From: Peterkaempfera bronchialis | GTDB lineage: Bacteria; Actinomycetota; Actinomycetes; Streptomycetales; Streptomycetaceae | Reading direction: 5' to 3' | Length of the DNA: 64,000 nt | NCBI RefSeq assembly: GCF_003258605.2 | Contig: NZ_CP031264.1 | Span: 4,092,001 to 4,156,000, forward strand | Part shown: positions 8,431 through 16,717 of the stretch, piece after piece | Position numbering within the stretch: the first letter of the stretch is position 1 | Layout of the letters: every line of letters starts with the position of its first letter | Made by a program: the position numbers and the translations under genes | The notes under the pieces: model-generated | Database searches by the model: none | Told to the model about the DNA's origin: nothing | Seen by the model: the letters and a program-made list of their open reading frames with translations, nothing else

Positions 8431-9342
8431 TCAGCTGGCGGGTGGTGCTTGGGCGTCGAGGTCACGGGCCAGGCGGCGCAGGATCGGCCCGTATTCGGGA
8501 TGGGTCAGTGCGTGGGCGAACTGGGCGACCAGGTAGTCCGCGGGGTTGCCGGTGTCGTACCAGCGGCCTTGGATGACCTGGCCATACACGGCGCGGCTGC
8601 CCGCGTAGGCGTTGATGGCGTCGGTGAGGTAGACTTCGCCGGTGCGGTGCTCGTACCAGCGGCGGGTCTGCTCGCGCAGCTCGTCGATGATGCCCGGCGT
8701 GATCACGTAGCCGCCGATCGCGGCGAACGCACTGGGCGCGTCCTCGGGCTTCGGCTTCTCGACCAGGCCGGTGATCCGCAGCAGGCCGTCGTCCAGGTCC
8801 TCCTTGACCACCGGCACCCCGTACCGGTGGGAGTCGGCCGGGTTCATCGGCAGCAGCGCGAGCACCGGGCAACTGGTCGCCTCGTACGCCTTGATGAGCT
8901 GCTGGGCGCGGGGGACCTCGGCGACGAACACATCGTCGGGCCACAGCACCAGCATCGGCTCGTCGCCGGCGTTGCGGGCAGCGTTCAGGACCGGGGTGCC
9001 GTTGCCGTACGGGCCATGCTGGTCGAGGTAGGTGATGTGCCCGTGCCGGGCCAGCTCGGCGACCTCGTCCACCGCGTCCGCGTACGCCTGCTTGCCGTCG
9101 GCGCGCAGGTGCTCCACCAGTGCCGGGTTCGGACGGAAATGGTCCTGGATCAGGCTCTTGCCGCCCGAGACGACGATGGTGATGTCCGTGATGCCGGAGG
9201 CGACCAGCTCGCGCACGGTGTGCTCGATGACCGGTTTGTCACCGACCGGCAGCATCTCCTTGGGGGTCGCCTTGGTCAGCGGCAGCAGCCGCGAGCCCAG
9301 TCCGGCAGCGGGGATCACTGCCCTGCGGATCGTCCTGGCCAT
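8431..9342 (-). CDS. UTP-glucose-1-phosphate uridylyltransferase paralogue in island
   Basis: This 303-residue nucleotidyltransferase is related to GalU, which makes UDP-glucose from UTP and glucose 1-phosphate. The signature AAGLGSRLLPLTKATPKEM (residues 9-27) is intact, as are LVEKPKPEDAPS and the late YDTGNPADYL. I start it at the ATG at 9342, because upstream in-frame codons (to 9405) have no family likeness. A second and more canonical galU lies at 60444-61373, so this copy is cargo. It differs in the middle third, which may mean a different sugar. It probably supplies a nucleotide sugar to the GT4 enzyme next to it. Confidence 0.9.
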   Translation of the reverse strand: MARTIRRAVIPAAGLGSRLLPLTKATPKEMLPVGDKPVIEHTVRELVASGITDITIVVSGGKSLIQDHFRPNPALVEHLRADGKQAYADAVDEVAELARHGHITYLDQHGPYGNGTPVLNAARNAGDEPMLVLWPDDVFVAEVPRAQQLIKAYEATSCPVLALLPMNPADSHRYGVPVVKEDLDDGLLRITGLVEKPKPEDAPSAFAAIGGYVITPGIIDELREQTRRWYEHRTGEVYLTDAINAYAGSRAVYGQVIQGRWYDTGNPADYLVAQFAHALTHPEYGPILRRLARDLDAQAPPAS

Positions 9343-9437
9343 CAGGTCCCTCTCGGTGCAGCGGCAGGCCGCACCGGCCGGCACGGCACGGCACGACGCT
9401 ACCAACGCCTGCGGCGGTGCCCGCGCTGGTCCTCAGG

Positions 9438-10133
9438 TCAGCTGCACAGGAACGAGCCGGTGTACTTCGTCACCGCGAAGTACCCGGTCGCGTCGATCGC
9501 CTGCTGGACCTGGGCGCGGACGCGGTCCCGCAGCTCGCGGAAGAAGTCCTCGTCCAAGCGGTCGTCGGGCTCGGAGGAGGCGCAGCAGTGGTTGTGGCCG
9601 ACCTCGTAGAACCGCATGAACGGGCCCGGGTCGGTGAACCGCAGCTGGTCCTGCCAGGCGGCGGTGCGCACCTGCGCGAAGTGCGTCTGGAGAGTGGGGG
9701 CGCCGTTGGCCAGCGACAGTCGGCCCTTCGGGGTGGCCCTGAACAGGTCCTTGGGGGCACCCATCTGCATCAGCGCGGCGAAGTGGACCTCGTACATCTC
9801 CAGCATGCTGTCGGTGCGGTCGGTGGTGAGCTGGAAGATCCCGCCGGGGCGGAGTACCCGGCGGACCTCGGCGAAGCACCGGTTCAGGTCCGGCACGTAG
9901 TGGATCATGTAGTTGGCCATGACGCGGTCGAATGCCGCGTCGCCGAGCATGGACAGGTCGTCCGCGCTGCCCTCAATCCACCGGCAGGGTGTGGCGGTGC
10001 CGTGCAGGCGCTGCTGGGCTGCGGACAGGACGGCCGGCGCGATGTCCAGGCCGGTGATGCTGCCGTCGGACAGGTGCGGGCGCAGGTGCTCCAAGACGAA
10101 GCCGTTGCCGTAGCCCAGGTCGGGGAGTGTCAT
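9438..10133 (-). pseudogene. Class I SAM-dependent methyltransferase, 5' end lost to IS insertion
   Basis: The 231 codons encode most of a class I methyltransferase fold. Motif I appears almost at the N-terminus (DLGYGNGF, residues 5-12), followed by ITGLDIAP, a later FDRVMANYMIHYV and RRVLRPGGIF. Members normally have 30-60 residues before motif I. Here they are missing, and the sequence changes at about 10134 to the end of an IS256-type fragment. A start codon happens to exist at 10133, so a shortened protein could be made, but loss of function is likely. The C-terminal half carries CC and NHCC residues of unknown role. It was probably the first or an early gene of the minus-strand set. Confidence 0.75.
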
Positions 10134-10820
10134 GAATTAGGTGTGTTCCTCCCCCGAAGGAGTCACCTGATGAGTACGACGACGGATCACCTGATCGAGA
10201 TGGTGGGCGGCGTGTCGCTTGCCCGGATCTATAAGGGCGTCGAGGGTGCCGACGTGAAGTCGATGCCGGTGTCGCCGAACGGCCTGTCGGCCGAGTTGCT
10301 CGAGGAGCTGTCCGCACTGGCGGCCGAGAAGGCCGCCGGTGGCGGGCTGCGGCTGATGGGCGAGGGCGGGATCCTGCCCGAGCTGGCCCAGCACCTGATG
10401 CAGGCCGCGTTGGAAGCCGAGATGGACCAGCACCTGGCCGCCGAGGCGGGCCGGGTGGGCGGGCGCGGGTCCCGGTCCGGCGGCAACATGCGCAACGGCT
10501 ACCGGCCGAAGAAGGTGATGACCGAGGTCGGCACGGTGACGGTGCAGGTGCCCCGGGACCGGCTGGGCACCTTCAGCCCCAGGCTGCTGCCCAGGCACGC
10601 CCGCCGCACCGGTGCACTGGACGAGCTGGTGCTGTCCTTGACCGCGAAGGGCCTGACTTCGGGCGAGATCGTCGCGCACCTGGCCGAGGTGTACGGGATG
10701 ACGACGACGAAGGAGACCGTCTCCACGATCACCGACAAGGTCCTGGAGGCCATGACGGAATGGCGCACCCGTCCCCTGGATCCGGGGCGGTTCCCATCGG
10801 TGGATGCGACACCCGAGTAG
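10134..10820 (+). mobile_element. IS256-family insertion sequence fragment
   Basis: The segment from about 10134 begins with a probable IS end (tcatgaattaggtgtgttcc spans the junction) and contains the first half of an IS256/mutator transposase. Its right part is missing. Flanking genes on both sides are cut: the methyltransferase on the left and the DUF6907-type gene on the right. This suggests insertion followed by deletion. The exact right junction lies between about 10785 and 10825. Confidence 0.75.
10170..10820 (+). pseudogene. IS256-family transposase, N-terminal half
   Basis: The 216 codons from ATG 10170 (good site GAAGGAG upstream) match the N-terminal half of IS256/mutator transposases, including QAALEAEMDQHL, RNGYRPKKVMTEVG, VPRDRLGTFSP and STITDKVLEAMTEW. 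Likeness stops after RPLDP at about 10785, where family members continue into the catalytic Asp region. The DDE catalytic core is therefore absent and the protein cannot transpose. Confidence 0.85.
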
Positions 10821-11157
10821 GAAGTTCACCCGGATGCCGAAGTACGCACCGAACCGCGGCGTAGGGGTGGCAGTCGATGCTGGCCCACAGGATCTCGGCG
10901 TCCTGGGCGGGGGCGGAGCCGAGGACGACCTTGGCGGGCTGGCCGGGGAAGGTGGTGCGGTGGCTGATGTCGGCGAGGCGGGTGCCGAGGAGTTCCAGCG
11001 GGATGCCGCTCTCGCTGGGGTCCTCGTCCGCCCAGGCCGGGAGGTGCCCGGTGAGGGTGTGGCCACCGGTGGTGGTCAGGGTCCAGGTCGGGTCCTCGCG
11101 GCCGGGGGCCGGGGGCACGCCGGGGCGGGTGACGGTCGCGGTGGCGGTGCTGGTCAT
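10729..11157 (-). pseudogene. DUF6907-like protein, 3' end replaced by IS256 fragment
   Basis: From ATG 11157 the frame encodes about 105 residues with the look of DUF6907 proteins common in Streptomyces, including LTTTGGHTLTGHLPAW, TRLADISHRTTF and ASIDCHPYAA. The remaining codons below about 10830 read antisense through the transposase fragment and are not native. The role of the family is unknown. It begins about 37 bp after the stop of the zinc-finger-like orphan upstream and probably formed a two-gene unit with it. Confidence 0.55.
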
Positions 11158-11194
11158 AGTGGTGTCTCCTTGTCGTAGGCCGGTCCGGTCCGCG

Positions 11195-11875
11195 TTACGC
11201 GGCCGGGTCGTCGGGGTCGATGACGGTGAAGTCGGTCAGGGTCAGCAGGAGTTGGGTGGCGCGGACCCAGGGCAGGTGCGGGTCGCCGAGGCGGAACTGT
11301 CCGGCGTTCACGGTGACGGGCATGGGCCGGGCGGGGGCGTAGAGCGCGCCGGTGACGCCGTACGGGAGGAACGCCCGTACCCGCAGGGCGGTGAACGCCG
11401 GCCGCAGGTGGGGGCAGGCCGTGGTGGAGCGGATCGCGCACGGCCGGCACACCGGCGGGTGAGCGGTCCGCTCATCCCCCGGCCGCAGTTCACTGGGGTC
11501 TGCGTCGATGAGCCACAGAACCCCGCTGGGGCTACGGTCGGCGGGCCCGCCGCAGATCTGGCAGCGCAGTTCGGCCATGCACAGCCGCTGCCGCAGCGTG
11601 TGCACCTTCCCGAACTCAGGGGTCCCCTTCCCCGGCTGCGACGGCACCCGCGTCCACAACACTCCCTCCCCGTCCCGGTCGAACGACCGCTCGTCGGCGT
11701 ATCCGATCCCCCGCCCGCCCTTCCGCACCACCATCGGCATCAGCGCATCCCGCTCCCCACTCCACCGCACGACGAACGGCACGAGGTCCCGTAGTTGAAC
11801 GGTTGCCCGAGTACTGCTGCTGCGGGCCGCCGGGCGCTCCGCTGCGCGGTTTTGGGCATGCTGCTTCGTGCTCAT
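11195..11875 (-). CDS. Hypothetical protein with two CXXC pairs
   Basis: This 226-residue protein has no function I can name. Two Cys pairs, CQICGG near residue 106 and CRPCAIR near 144, flank a 35-residue stretch rich in Pro and Asp and could bind one zinc ion. The N-terminus is Ala/Arg-rich and the C-terminus is mixed. No signal peptide or membrane segment is seen. Proteins of this kind occur in Streptomyces integrative elements beside DUF6907 and RsbW-like genes, which matches the context here. Confidence 0.65.
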   Translation of the reverse strand: MSTKQHAQNRAAERPAARSSSTRATVQLRDLVPFVVRWSGERDALMPMVVRKGGRGIGYADERSFDRDGEGVLWTRVPSQPGKGTPEFGKVHTLRQRLCMAELRCQICGGPADRSPSGVLWLIDADPSELRPGDERTAHPPVCRPCAIRSTTACPHLRPAFTALRVRAFLPYGVTGALYAPARPMPVTVNAGQFRLGDPHLPWVRATQLLLTLTDFTVIDPDDPAA

Positions 11876-11959
11876 GGCATCCCTTTCTCAAGGGAGTTGA
11901 TCCGGAAATGGGGAGGTGATCCCGGCGTTGCTTCGTCCGTGCCGCGAAGGGCAACGCCC

Positions 11960-12505
11960 TCAGAGGTCCGGTCGGACCTGGGCGTCACGGGTAGGGCGAA
12001 CTGCTCGCGCCGGCTGAAGAAGACGCGGGGAGTCCGAGCTGATGTCCGCGCGGCCGTGCGTGACGAGAACAAGCGGCACTTCCGCCCATACGACCTTGCC
12101 GGGCAGTCCGCAGACGGGGTAACTGCCCCACCGACGACTCATGGCGGCGACGATGAAGAGCCCCCGTCCGCCGGTAGCGTCGACGCCGACCTGTTTCAGG
12201 ATCGGCGGCCGGGAATCCCGGTCCCAGACCGACGCCCTGATGGCACCGTTGGTGATCTCCAGCGCCAGTTCGAAGGTCTGCGTGGTGTTGTGCTCCGAGT
12301 ACGGGGGGCTCTCCTCCTGCCCCATGTTCAGACATCGGACGGCGTTGGTCGTCAGCTCCGAGACGAGGAGCTTCACGGTCTCGATGCTGTCCGGGTGTAC
12401 GCCCCAGCGGGACAGAACATCGGCAGTGTGGAGCCTGGCAAGCCCCACGGCGTTGCGGGTGCCGACCAGCATGAGTCTGTCGCGCGGGGGTGGTGCCTGG
12501 GACAC
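11960..12505 (-). CDS. ATP-binding protein of the RsbW/anti-sigma-like histidine kinase fold
   Basis: This 181-residue HATPase_c domain protein has the N box in LLVSELTTNAV (residues 46-56), the G1-like VWDRDSRPP near 91 and the G2-like GGRGLFIVAAMSRRWG near 108. Single-domain members in Streptomyces act as switch kinases or anti-sigma partners. The GTG at 12505 follows a GGGAGG site. The last 35 residues are Arg/Pro-rich and may be disordered. It is transcribed away from the SDR gene. Together with the HTH/TPR regulator at 13593-14984 it forms a pair often seen near specialised metabolism genes, so a regulatory role for the island operons is a reasonable inference. Confidence 0.85.
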   Translation of the reverse strand: MSQAPPPRDRLMLVGTRNAVGLARLHTADVLSRWGVHPDSIETVKLLVSELTTNAVRCLNMGQEESPPYSEHNTTQTFELALEITNGAIRASVWDRDSRPPILKQVGVDATGGRGLFIVAAMSRRWGSYPVCGLPGKVVWAEVPLVLVTHGRADISSDSPRLLQPARAVRPTRDAQVRPDL

Positions 12506-12774
12506 GGTGGGCCTCCCGGGTGGGGTGCGGTCGCCGGCTCTCGCTCGATTCGTGTGGGGCCGCCGGAACCCCGGTCTCGACGATCGGGGGCAGACGGGGA
12601 TCGGGGTTGGGCCGTCTCCGGTCCGAAGAGCTGACGCCGATTGAGCGTCGGCTGTACGGCTGTCCCCGAGGCCGGGTGAGTCCCAAGCGAACCGCCACGG
12701 CGGCGGGATGAGAAGGATGCACGGAGGATGGGTCCGAGCACGCGGGTTGGCACGGTTGGTTGGAGGTTGCGCGG

Positions 12775-13584
12775 ATGGTGGACGCAGGGCGTGGGACGCA
12801 GTCGAGTCGGCATGCCGGGAGGTTCTCGGGGCGCCGCATCGTGGTCACGGGCGGCTCCAGAGGGCTGGGGAAAGAGGTCGTCCGCCTGCTGCTCGCGGAG
12901 GGAGCCCGTGTCGCGGCCTGCGCGCGTGGGGAGGAGTCGCTGGACGAGTTGCGGCGTTCGCTCGACGCGCATGACGAGGTGTTCACCCGGCCGCTGGATG
13001 TCGCCGAGCCGGAGCTGCTTGAGCAGTTCGTGGACTCGGCCGCTGAAGCGTTCGGCGGCCTTGACGGCGTCGTCGCCTGCGCGGGCGGCGCCCGGGGCCG
13101 TGGCATCACCGAAGCCACAGCTCAGGACTGGGCGGCGACTTGGGCGTTGAACGCAGGCCACTTCGCTCGGCTCACGGCCTCCGCCACCCCGTACCTGGAG
13201 GCCGCCGGTGGCGGTTCGGTCGTCGTGGTCTCGTCGATCTCAGGCTGGAAACCCGGCCCGCAGGCGCAGTACGGAGCAGCCAAGGCGGCACAGCTTCACA
13301 TGGTGTCCTCGCTGGCCCGCGAACTGGGCCCCCGTGGGGTCCGCGTGAACGCGGTCAGCCCGGGGTCCATGCTGATCCCGGGAAAGCGGTGGGACCGGAT
13401 GCGACAGGAAGACTTTGCCGCCTTCCAGAAGTTCACCGAGGAGTTTCCGGGGCGGGAGCTGGTGCTTCCGGAGGAGGTCGCCGACGTGATCGCCTTCCTG
13501 CTCTCCGAGCAGTCCCGCGCCGTGACAGGAGCGAACATCCCGGTGGACAGAGGCCAGAACGCCCCTACGCCAGACGGATACTGA
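12775..13584 (+). CDS. Short-chain dehydrogenase/reductase
   Basis: This 269-residue NAD(P)-dependent SDR carries the cofactor motif VTGGSRGLGKEV near residue 22, the structural ACAGG near 98, catalytic Ser in SSISGW near 150 and the catalytic YGAAK pair near 163. It ends with the ITGANIPVDRG-like tail typical of FabG/3-ketoreductase relatives. The ATG at 12775 is preceded by TTGGAGG. A TTG at 12760 is possible but less likely. The substrate is unknown. It stands alone, divergent from the ATPase gene and convergent with the HTH/TPR regulator (8 bp apart). It may work with the plus-strand operon 1.6 kb downstream, as an oxidoreductase acting on a sugar or nucleoside carbinol. Confidence 0.9.
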   Translation: MVDAGRGTQSSRHAGRFSGRRIVVTGGSRGLGKEVVRLLLAEGARVAACARGEESLDELRRSLDAHDEVFTRPLDVAEPELLEQFVDSAAEAFGGLDGVVACAGGARGRGITEATAQDWAATWALNAGHFARLTASATPYLEAAGGGSVVVVSSISGWKPGPQAQYGAAKAAQLHMVSSLARELGPRGVRVNAVSPGSMLIPGKRWDRMRQEDFAAFQKFTEEFPGRELVLPEEVADVIAFLLSEQSRAVTGANIPVDRGQNAPTPDGY

Positions 13585-13592
13585 CGGACCTT

Positions 13593-14984
13593 TCAGGCGG
13601 CCGACGCACCGAGTACGGGACGGGCCTTCCGCTCGAAGTCACGCACGACCGCCTCGCTCCGGCGCGGGAGAAGGCGCGCGCGGAAGTCCCGCAGGGCCTG
13701 CACGCTTCGCTCGCTGTGCACTCCTCCGAGCAGTTCCAGGGCGCTGCCGGCCGTGCCGACCGCCTCGTCCAGGCGATTCTGCTGGAGAAGCGCGGTGGCC
13801 AGTACCGAGCGGCTGATCGCCTGGCGCCTGCGTCTGTCGCTGTTGGCCTCGACGGAAGCCGTCGCGAGGCGTTCGGCTTCGGCCGCCTCCTCAAGGTCAC
13901 GATGGACCAGGGCGGCCTCGGCCTCCAGATAGTGGTGGTCGAGGAAGCGGACCCAGGGGGACTCCTCGGCAGGTCCCCGGCTCCGGTCCAGTGCGCCGCC
14001 GGCCGCGAGGAGCGAGGTCGTCGCCTGCCGAGAGGCGCCGAGCACGGCGTGTCCGCGTGCGGCCATGGTGTGCAGGCGCATGAGTCCCAGTGGACTGCCC
14101 GCCGACCTGGCGGTGGCGATACCGGCGCGGGCCAGGGCGACGCCTTCCGCAGGGTTGCCGAGGCTGGTCGCGAGGTGGGACATGCCCGCCAGGATCTGGC
14201 CGCCGAGCACCCGGTCCCCGCCTTCGGCACACAGCCGGAGCGCCTGGATCACGTACCGCTCCGCGAGGCCGTAGTCGGCCGAGTCGTACGAACACCAGCC
14301 TGCTGTGGCGGCCAGCTTGGCGGCGTAGATGTGGAGGGTCCGGCGCTGGTTCGAGGGGAGCGTCCGCTGCTGGAGCATGGGGGCGAGCTGGGTGCTCAGG
14401 TAGTGGACGATGCTCGCTCTGACTTCTCGGCCGCCGAAGCGGTTGTCCATCAGGTCGAACATGTCGATCACGGCCTTGACCTGATCAACGGGTCCGCCTT
14501 CTGTGACGGCGGCGAGATGGGGCGCCTGCTCGTCTTCAAGGAGCCACAGGAGCCATTGGCGCTGGGGGTCCACGAGAGCGCTCGCGACGAACGGGACTGT
14601 CCCGAGCAGACTGCGTCGGGAGATGTCCGTGGAGCCCAGCTCCGCAAGCGTATGCAGCGTTTCACCCACGTCTTCACGGTACGTCAGAGCGCGGGCGGCC
14701 ACCGGCCCCCGGGCCTGCTGCGGGAAACCGAGGTCAACCGGTGAGACGGGGCGACCTAAGAATCCGCTGATGGCCTCGGCGACGAACTGCGGCGACTTCC
14801 CTTTGGGAGTCATGCCCTGAATCCAACGGGTGACCGATGCCTTGTCGTAGCGCGTCACCTCGCCTTGCAGGGAGCCGAGTTCGTTGACCTTGCGCGCCAG
14901 GGCCGCGTTCGAGCAACCGGCTTGCTCGATGAGGGCCGCCAGTGCGGCGTTGCCCTCTCCAGCCCCCGTCGCACCAACGCTCAT
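13593..14984 (-). CDS. HTH/TPR-type transcriptional regulator
   Basis: This 463-residue protein has an N-terminal helix-turn-helix-like part (residues 10-75) with ALARKVNELG and ASVTRWIQGMTPKGKSP. The rest is a long helical region that reads as tetratricopeptide-like repeats (residues 190-430), including LHIYAAKLAATAGWC and HYLEAEAALVHRD. Streptomyces has many such regulators, some tied to antibiotic genes. It is divergent from the seven-gene operon at 15197, with 212 bp between the two starts, so it is the best candidate for that operon's regulator and for its own. It contacts the SDR gene tail to tail. Confidence 0.8.
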   Translation of the reverse strand: MSVGATGAGEGNAALAALIEQAGCSNAALARKVNELGSLQGEVTRYDKASVTRWIQGMTPKGKSPQFVAEAISGFLGRPVSPVDLGFPQQARGPVAARALTYREDVGETLHTLAELGSTDISRRSLLGTVPFVASALVDPQRQWLLWLLEDEQAPHLAAVTEGGPVDQVKAVIDMFDLMDNRFGGREVRASIVHYLSTQLAPMLQQRTLPSNQRRTLHIYAAKLAATAGWCSYDSADYGLAERYVIQALRLCAEGGDRVLGGQILAGMSHLATSLGNPAEGVALARAGIATARSAGSPLGLMRLHTMAARGHAVLGASRQATTSLLAAGGALDRSRGPAEESPWVRFLDHHYLEAEAALVHRDLEEAAEAERLATASVEANSDRRRRQAISRSVLATALLQQNRLDEAVGTAGSALELLGGVHSERSVQALRDFRARLLPRRSEAVVRDFERKARPVLGASAA

Positions 14985-15196
14985 GCGTAGATGATGCCTC
15001 GCCGATCACCCTGTGTTCCAGGATTTCCATACCCAGGAGTCAAAGAACAACCTCCGTACAACCGAACAACCCCTTCGCTCCCTCCTCCGTAGCCGAGTCG
15101 GCGATGAGACTGGAAGCGCTGCGGGTTGTCGACCGTTCAGCGCGGACGCTGCCGGAACGTCACCGATGCCCCGACTCCGACTCCGAAGGGAGAAAC
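14985..15196. promoter_or_regulatory. Divergent promoter region between the HTH/TPR regulator and the island operon
   Basis: These 212 bp must hold the promoters for both directions. I see an AT-richer stretch at about 15025-15080 with repeated AACAACC-type words (near 15050, 15060 and 15067) that could be operator half-sites. The first gene of the operon has a clear GAAGGGAG ribosome site at 15186-15193. I cannot assign -10 and -35 boxes with confidence. Confidence 0.45.
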
Positions 15197-16717
15197 ATGC
15201 AGCCTTTGGTCATCCTGGACTGCTTCACCGTCGAGCCCAGCGGTCTCGGCGTGCCGCCCTACCTGTCGACCTACGTGAGGAACGCCTGGTCGGCGTTGCG
15301 CCGGGCTCGGCCCGAGGCAGAGGTGCGGTACGTGACCATCGACGACGTGCGGTGGTGCCTGGCCGGGGGCACGTCCGCCGTCGAGCCTCCGCAGAGCGAT
15401 CCGCTCACGTACTCGACAACGATCAACCGTAGCAACGCCGTTCAGCTCCTGCGGGACGCCGAGATCGTTGTCGTGGTCGCGGGCGACGCCGTACCGTCGG
15501 TCCATCTCCACGCGGTGAACGGGTCGTTGCCGGAGATCGCCCGCGCGCTCGCGTGTGCGCGAGGACGCCGGTTCCTGCTGGGGCCGCTGTCCACGTACGC
15601 CCTGGCAGCGCCGTCCGAGTACGCCGGGCTGTTCGACGCCGTCCACACCCATACCGTGACGTCCGGGGACATCCTGCTGGGCAGCCGCCGCCCGGCGGAC
15701 TACGGGCGGATGCGGCGCGACCGGGACTCGTTCACCGGCCTGGTCGACCAGATGCCCTGGCGGCCGATCGCCGAGCTGGAGCTGTACCGCGGGTGCACGC
15801 GCCGGAAGTTCTGCGACTTCTGCAACGAACCCGCGAAGAGTCCGCTCGTCGCCTTCCGCGAGGTGGACGACGTCGTCGCCGAAGTCACCGAGCTCTACGC
15901 GGCCGGGGTCCGCAACTTCCGCCTCGGGCAGCAGACCTGTTTCTTCTCCTACCGCAACCGTGACGAGGAGGCGATCCGAGCCCTGCTGAGCGGCATCCGC
16001 GAGCGCTGCCCCGACCTCGAAGTGCTCCACATCGACAACGCGGACCCTCTGGCCGTCGCCTCGCCTGTGGGGCGACGCATCGCCAAGCTGGTCGCGGAAC
16101 ACTGCACCGAGGGCAACTGCGCGCCCATGGGGATCGAAAGCTTCGACCCGGCCGTCATCGAACGGAACACCCTCACCTGCACGCCCGAAATCCTCATGCG
16201 GGCGGTCGAGCACGTGAACGAGGCCGGTGCCGCCCGTGGCCCCGGCGGTCTGCCGACGCTCCTGCCGGGCCTGAACCTGGTCTACGGCCTTCCCGGAGAG
16301 ACCCACCGTACCCACGCGGCCAACCTCCAGGGCCTGACCGCGATCCTGGACGCCGGCCTGCTGTGCCACCGCACCAACGTCCGCCTGGCGCGGGCGTTCC
16401 CCGGCACGCCGCTGGCCGCCCTCGGCGAGCTGGAGCCGCTGCCGTCCGCCGAGCACTTCGCCACCTGGAAGGCCGACATCGACCACATCTGGGACCAGCC
16501 GATGAAGGAACGGGTGTATCCCACCGGCCTACGGGTGCCGGGCCTGCACTCGTACTTCATCGGGCAGGGCGGCACCTGGTGGCGACGGCTCGGCTCGTAC
16601 TCCATCCAGATCGTCGAACCCGAAGCGGCCGTGCCGCTCGGAACCACCGCCGACCTCGTGGTCACCGGACACGCTCCGCGAATGATCTACGGGGAGCGCC
16701 ATGCAGCCGCTGCCTGA
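15197..16717 (+). CDS. Radical SAM protein with N-terminal cobalamin-binding-like domain
   Basis: This 506-residue protein opens with an alpha/beta region (residues 1-185, PLVILDCFTVEPSGLGVPPY and a Rossmann-like DAEIVVVVAGDAVPS) resembling the B12-binding domain of class B radical SAM enzymes. The radical SAM core follows, with cluster motif GCTRRKFCDFCNE near residue 197. Spacing is CX5CX2C, not the usual CX3CX2C. YGLPGETHRTH near 360 is a typical later core motif. Such enzymes can methylate, rearrange or ligate at unreactive carbons. It is first in a tightly packed operon. The ATG at 15197 has the best ribosome site; the frame is open to 14942 without family likeness. The substrate is unknown; the neighbours suggest a nucleoside or sugar. 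Confidence 0.8.
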   Translation: MQPLVILDCFTVEPSGLGVPPYLSTYVRNAWSALRRARPEAEVRYVTIDDVRWCLAGGTSAVEPPQSDPLTYSTTINRSNAVQLLRDAEIVVVVAGDAVPSVHLHAVNGSLPEIARALACARGRRFLLGPLSTYALAAPSEYAGLFDAVHTHTVTSGDILLGSRRPADYGRMRRDRDSFTGLVDQMPWRPIAELELYRGCTRRKFCDFCNEPAKSPLVAFREVDDVVAEVTELYAAGVRNFRLGQQTCFFSYRNRDEEAIRALLSGIRERCPDLEVLHIDNADPLAVASPVGRRIAKLVAEHCTEGNCAPMGIESFDPAVIERNTLTCTPEILMRAVEHVNEAGAARGPGGLPTLLPGLNLVYGLPGETHRTHAANLQGLTAILDAGLLCHRTNVRLARAFPGTPLAALGELEPLPSAEHFATWKADIDHIWDQPMKERVYPTGLRVPGLHSYFIGQGGTWWRRLGSYSIQIVEPEAAVPLGTTADLVVTGHAPRMIYGERHAAAA

